Below, piece by piece: positions 61,106 to 64,000 of a stretch of DNA of 64,000 nt. The stretch spans positions 12,902 to 76,901 of the forward strand of contig JAWXUS010000006.1 in assembly GCA_044426235.1 (NCBI GenBank), in the 5' to 3' direction. Numbering within the stretch: position 1 is the first letter of the stretch; each line of letters starts with the position of its first letter. The DNA comes from JAGHEK01 sp044426235. Its GTDB lineage: Bacteria > Bacillota > Clostridia > Peptostreptococcales > Peptostreptococcaceae. Made by a program: the position numbers and the translations under genes. A model generated the notes under the pieces. That model was not told the DNA's origin and ran no database searches. It worked only from the letters and a program-made list of their open reading frames with translations.

Positions 61106-61185
61106 GAGTGTGTTAATAGTCCACCTGCCCCGGACTTGACATAAACGGTAAAAAAATTTATATGAAGAAAAGTTAAGGAGGGACA
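61106..61185 (+). promoter_or_regulatory. probable L13 leader
   Basis: The leader holds the stem AGTCC/GGACT (61118-61136) with a C-rich loop (ACCTGCCCC) and the following TTGACATAAACGG. Position and features fit the L13 autoregulatory leader of Firmicutes; I could not compare it in detail. Confidence 0.55.
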
Positions 61186-61188
61186 ACT

Positions 61189-61620
61189 ATGAAAAGTTAT
61201 ATAGCTAAACCAGCTGATGTACAAAGAAAATGGTATATCGTTGACGCTGAAGGAAAAACATTAGGTCGTTTATCAACTGAAATAGCGACAGTATTAAGAG
61301 GTAAGAATAAGGTAACATTTACACCACATGTAGACGGTGGAGATTTTGTAGTAGTTATAAATGCAGAGAAGGTTGTTTTAACAGGAAAGAAATTAGATCA
61401 AAAATTATATAGATACCATACAGGATATGTTGGTGGATTAAAAGAAATTAGTTATAGAGAAATGATGGCTAAGAAGCCTGAAGAAGTTATATCTCATGCT
61501 GTAAGTGGTATGTTATGTAAAAATAAATTAAGAAGCAGAATGATGACTAGATTAAGAGTATTTAGAGGTGCAGAGCATACTCATCAAGCTCAAAATCCAG
61601 AAGTTTTAAACTTTAAATAA
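61189..61620 (+). CDS. rplM: ribosomal protein L13
   Basis: The 143-residue 50S protein shows RKWYIVDAEGKTLGRLSTEIATVLRGKNKVTFTPHVDGGDFVVVINAEKV. It is followed after 24 bases by rpsI, the usual pair. The ATG follows TAAGGAGGGACAACT. Confidence 0.98.
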   Translation: MKSYIAKPADVQRKWYIVDAEGKTLGRLSTEIATVLRGKNKVTFTPHVDGGDFVVVINAEKVVLTGKKLDQKLYRYHTGYVGGLKEISYREMMAKKPEEVISHAVSGMLCKNKLRSRMMTRLRVFRGAEHTHQAQNPEVLNFK

Positions 61621-61644
61621 TATCGGGTGAAAGGAGGAGTTATC

Positions 61645-62037
61645 ATGGCTAAAGTACAATATTACGGAACTGGAAGAAGAAAGCACTCTGTAGCTAGAGT
61701 AAGATTAGTAGCAGGTGAAGGAAACATAACAATAAATGGGAAAGACGTTACTGAATATTTCAATTATGAAACATTAATAAGAGACGTTAAGCAACCATTA
61801 GTGTTAACTAACAACGAAAACAAATATGATGTAATAGTAAAAGCAGAAGGTGGAGGATTCACTGGACAAGCTGGTGCTATAAGACACGGTATATCTAGAG
61901 CTTTACTTAAAGCTGATGCTGATTTAAGACCTGCTTTAAAGAAAGAAGGATTCTTAACTAGAGATGCTAGAATGAAAGAAAGAAAGAAATACGGATTAAA
62001 GGCTGCAAGAAGAGCTCCACAATTCTCAAAGAGATAA
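61645..62037 (+). CDS. rpsI: ribosomal protein S9
   Basis: The 130-residue protein shows QYYGTGRRKHSVARVRLVAGEG and ends in KAARRAPQFSKR, the tail that reaches the P-site tRNA. ATG 61645 follows AAAGGAGGAG; the in-frame GTG at 61627 lies upstream of that site. Confidence 0.98.
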   Translation: MAKVQYYGTGRRKHSVARVRLVAGEGNITINGKDVTEYFNYETLIRDVKQPLVLTNNENKYDVIVKAEGGGFTGQAGAIRHGISRALLKADADLRPALKKEGFLTRDARMKERKKYGLKAARRAPQFSKR

Positions 62038-62057
62038 TTATATTATCTTGTATTTCG

Positions 62058-62089
62058 AAAAGACCTTGGAATATTCCAAGGTCTTTTTT
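62058..62089 (+). terminator. terminator of rplM-rpsI
   Basis: 13-bp perfect stem AAAAGACCTTGGA/TCCAAGGTCTTTT, ATAT loop, T tract. Confidence 0.93.
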
Positions 62090-62115
62090 AATATAAATAT
62101 ACAGGGTGATATAGT

Positions 62116-62832
62116 TTGAAAAGTTACATAAAATACATATGTTTTATAGGAGCAATATTTATAGTATCAGTTCTATTCGTTATAGACATAAAAAATGAAG
62201 CTAAAAATGTTATGGAATATGTTCCGGTTACTGATAAGGTTATAATACTTGATGCAGGACACGGTGGAATTGATCCAGGATCTTTAAATGCAGATGAAAG
62301 TATTAAAGAAAAAGATATTAATTTAGAAATAATACTAAAGTTAAAAAAATTACTTGAATCGAGCGGAGCATTAGTTTTTTTAACTAGAGAAGAAGATGTT
62401 AGTCTTTATGAAGAAGAAGCTGGCAAAACTACTAGACAAAAGTATAATGAAAACTTAAAAAATAGAAAACAAATGATAACAGATATTAATGCAGATATGT
62501 TTATTTCTATTCATTTGAATAAATTTGAGGATTCGAAGTATTATGGAGCACAAACATTTTATCCAACAAATAATCCAAATTCTCAAAGTTTAGCAAATTT
62601 TGTACAAACTGAACTTAAAAGAGTAGTTGATGAAACTAATAATAGAGACATAAAACCTGCAGATGATTTATATTTATTAAAAGATAACGATATAAGTTCT
62701 ATTTTAATTGAATGTGGATTTTTATCTAATGAAAAAGAAAGTCAATTATTACTAGATGGGGATTATCAGGATAAATTAGCTTGGGCTATTTTTGTTGGTA
62801 TTCAACAATATTTTACTAAAATTGATGTATAA
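62116..62832 (+). CDS. cwlD: germination-related N-acetylmuramoyl-L-alanine amidase CwlD
   Basis: The 238-residue protein has an N-terminal membrane anchor (about 6-24) and an Amidase_3 domain. Zinc motifs are ILDAGHGGIDPG, ISIHLN and the catalytic IECGFLSN. CwlD acts on spore cortex peptidoglycan, making muramic-delta-lactam for germination, so the organism probably sporulates. The start is TTG 62116 behind AGGGTG. The location after rpsI is the same as in C. difficile, as I recall. Confidence 0.92.
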   Translation: MKSYIKYICFIGAIFIVSVLFVIDIKNEAKNVMEYVPVTDKVIILDAGHGGIDPGSLNADESIKEKDINLEIILKLKKLLESSGALVFLTREEDVSLYEEEAGKTTRQKYNENLKNRKQMITDINADMFISIHLNKFEDSKYYGAQTFYPTNNPNSQSLANFVQTELKRVVDETNNRDIKPADDLYLLKDNDISSILIECGFLSNEKESQLLLDGDYQDKLAWAIFVGIQQYFTKIDV

Positions 62833-62876
62833 ATAAAAAAGTCTTCTATATATTTAATAAGAAGACTTTTTATTTA
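62832..62876. terminator. bidirectional terminator between cwlD and the HAD gene
   Basis: Arms AAAAAGTCTTCT/AGAAGACTTTTT with a 12-base AT loop and A and T tracts outside. Serves both convergent genes. Confidence 0.88.
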
Positions 62877-62880
62877 TAGT

Positions 62881-63609
62881 TTATACATCTATTATTTTAG
62901 TAGATGAATCTAGAGTATAAATAACATCTTTTCTTTCAATTATTACTTTTGTTTTATCTTTTATATTATTATCATTTTTTATATTTTTAAGAAGTTCATT
63001 AGTTGGGTTTATTGCTATTGGATTTCCAACTCGTCTTAGCATATTTATATCTCCGTTTGTATCCCCATAAGCATAAGAGTTTGCAAGATCTATATCATAT
63101 TTATCGACAAATTTATCTATAGCTATATTTTTACTATTAGAGTCCCACATAGGAATAACATCTCCATTAAAGAATCCATTTTCAAATATATAATTGGTTC
63201 CTGCAAAGTCTGTAGCAAGATATTTATTCGCCATTCTTTCTACTAAGAAGGTAGGGCTACCAGATATGAATATAACAATATGATTATTTTCTAAATGCCA
63301 TTTTATTTTTGAACGAGTATATTTATAAACTCTTTCAGATTTTAGTTTTATAACTTGATCACAAGAAAAGTTTATACAATTTTTATCAAGTCCAACTAAA
63401 GATTTAATATATAATTCACAAACATTATCCAAGTAAACATCATAATTTCCAATTCTTTTATCCCAGTGTATATAAGTTTCTCTAACATCAGAATACCATT
63501 CTTTTTTATCAACAACATCATATTTAACTAATTTTTTTAAATGATCAATCATTAGAGAGTCTCTATAAAGAGTACCGTCTATATCAAAAAATGCAGCTAT
63601 TTTTTTCAA
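62881..63609 (-). CDS. HAD-superfamily phosphatase (SerB-like, subfamily IB type)
   Basis: The 242-residue protein has HAD motif I FFDIDGTL (Asp9 and Asp11), motif II ISGSP, a lysine before the last motif, and motif IV YGDTNGDINM. The helical cap between motifs I and II puts it in the IB group that includes phosphoserine phosphatase. The substrate is unknown. The start is TTG 63609 after AGAGGTGATTTT. It is convergent with cwlD and divergent from the rRNA operon. Confidence 0.88.
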   Translation of the reverse strand: MKKIAAFFDIDGTLYRDSLMIDHLKKLVKYDVVDKKEWYSDVRETYIHWDKRIGNYDVYLDNVCELYIKSLVGLDKNCINFSCDQVIKLKSERVYKYTRSKIKWHLENNHIVIFISGSPTFLVERMANKYLATDFAGTNYIFENGFFNGDVIPMWDSNSKNIAIDKFVDKYDIDLANSYAYGDTNGDINMLRRVGNPIAINPTNELLKNIKNDNNIKDKTKVIIERKDVIYTLDSSTKIIDV

Positions 63610-63786
63610 AAAATCACCTCTTTTATAAATTTTAATAAATATCTTTAATTTATATTTTATACATAAATTGTTAAGTAGTATAGTTAAATTATTAAATTTA
63701 ATAAAAAAAGATCAAATTAAATATTGTTATTTCAATGGTTACAATAAATGAAAACTATATTTAATAAAAAAAGTTTTAAAAAGTTA
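63610..63786. other. AT-rich gene-free stretch before the rRNA promoters
   Basis: Between the HAD start and the first rRNA promoter the DNA is nearly pure A/T with many A runs. It holds no gene. Runs of A and T just upstream of 63787 could act as an UP element. Confidence 0.5.
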
Positions 63787-63815
63787 TTGACTTTATATTT
63801 TAAATTTGGTATATT
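63787..63815 (+). promoter_or_regulatory. rRNA operon promoter P1
   Basis: TTGACT (63787-63792), 17-base spacer, TATATT (63810-63815). Confidence 0.75.
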
Positions 63816-63820
63816 AATAC

Positions 63821-63862
63821 TTGTCCTTAAGAGACAACGAAAGACACTCTAGAAAAGGACAA
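63821..63862 (+). promoter_or_regulatory. inverted repeat between rRNA promoters
   Basis: TTGTCCTT (63821-63828) pairs with AAGGACAA (63855-63862). It lies at the start of the P1 transcript and ahead of P2. Confidence 0.55.
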
Positions 63863-63888
63863 AATGAAAAAGAAAAATTAAAAAAGTG

Positions 63889-63917
63889 TTGACAGACAAA
63901 ACTTAGTATGATAATAT
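63889..63917 (+). promoter_or_regulatory. rRNA operon promoter P2
   Basis: TTGACA (63889-63894), 17-base spacer, TAATAT (63912-63917). Confidence 0.8.
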
Positions 63918-63924
63918 TAATAGA

Positions 63925-64000
63925 GTCGAAAGACACACAAAATGAACTTTGAAAATTAAACAGTAGGTTAAATAGAATTTTAAACACAAACAAACCAAGC
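63925..64000 (+). promoter_or_regulatory. rRNA operon leader with boxA-like antitermination site
   Basis: TGAACTTTGAAAA (63943-63955) resembles the boxA of Firmicute rRNA leaders, and GAACTTTGAAAATTAAACAG is typical of sequences just ahead of clostridial 16S genes. The 16S gene itself lies beyond the window. Confidence 0.75.

Noticed and set aside
1..64000. Mobile elements, prophage, attachment sites
   Set aside because: No transposase, integrase, flanking terminal repeats or change in composition was seen. The only large duplicate is tuf, which is explained by gene conversion.

Overview
The window is a contiguous stretch of chromosome from an AT-rich, spore-forming, anaerobic-type Firmicute. 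The gene content and order point to Peptostreptococcaceae-like Clostridia. The signs are: a purA / tRNA / helicase-loader / DnaD cluster; the order clpC-radA-yacL-ispD-ispF-proS-gltX-cysS-mrnC-thyX-rlmB-yacP-sigH-tuf; TTG and GTG starts behind strong GGAGG sites; AGA-dominated arginine codons; rubrerythrin; flavin-dependent ThyX; and the sporulation genes sigH and cwlD. The SLH-anchored surface protein argues against C. difficile itself, which as I recall anchors wall proteins by CWB2 domains. No mobile element, CRISPR array, toxin or resistance cassette is visible; this is core genome.

Layout. 1-597 is the 3' end of purA. 646-1253 is a six-gene tRNA operon (Lys, Glu, Gly, Val, Asp, Thr) with promoter and terminator. 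1257-1284 holds three DnaA-box-like sequences between two convergent terminators. 1317-3430 (minus) is a helicase loader plus a two-domain DnaD protein. 3534-7761 holds a membrane M1-type peptidase, WalJ, rubrerythrin, RlmH, a small unknown protein and PhnA. 7962-14084 holds clpC, radA, yacL, ispD and ispF. 14169-24129 holds a MATE transporter, proS-gltX, a secreted SLH-CAP protein, cysS-mrnC, thyX, rlmB and yacP. 24188-29621 runs sigH, tuf copy 1, rpmG-secE-nusG-rplKA and rplJL. 29943-37238 is rpoBC. 37471-41882 is the str operon with tuf copy 2. 42206-57681 is the S10-spc-alpha superoperon. 57862-61068 is an ECF transporter energizing module plus truA. 61189-62037 is rplM-rpsI, followed by cwlD and a convergent HAD hydrolase. 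The last 220 bases are tandem promoters and the leader of an rRNA operon whose 16S gene lies beyond the window.

The genes make the translation and transcription machinery almost end to end: tRNAs, three aminoacyl-tRNA synthetases, rRNA modification and processing enzymes, about thirty ribosomal proteins, EF-G, EF-Tu, IF-1, NusG, RNA polymerase subunits, and the SecE/SecY export channel. Control is visible as sigma-A promoters (several TTGACA-17-TATAAT or close), an L1 and an L10 mRNA leader, a probable L13 leader, and structured leaders before rpsL and rpsJ that I cannot assign to a family.

No wholly new system stands out. Points worth a second look are the DnaA-box cluster next to replication genes, a ClpC whose middle coiled-coil domain appears to be missing together with its usual ctsR-mcsA-mcsB neighbours, an ispD that may start at AUC, a hairpin bridging the ribosome binding site of the M1 peptidase, two identical tuf genes whose identity runs through the terminator, an Arg/Asn repeat tail on ribosomal protein S3, and the unassigned structured leaders.
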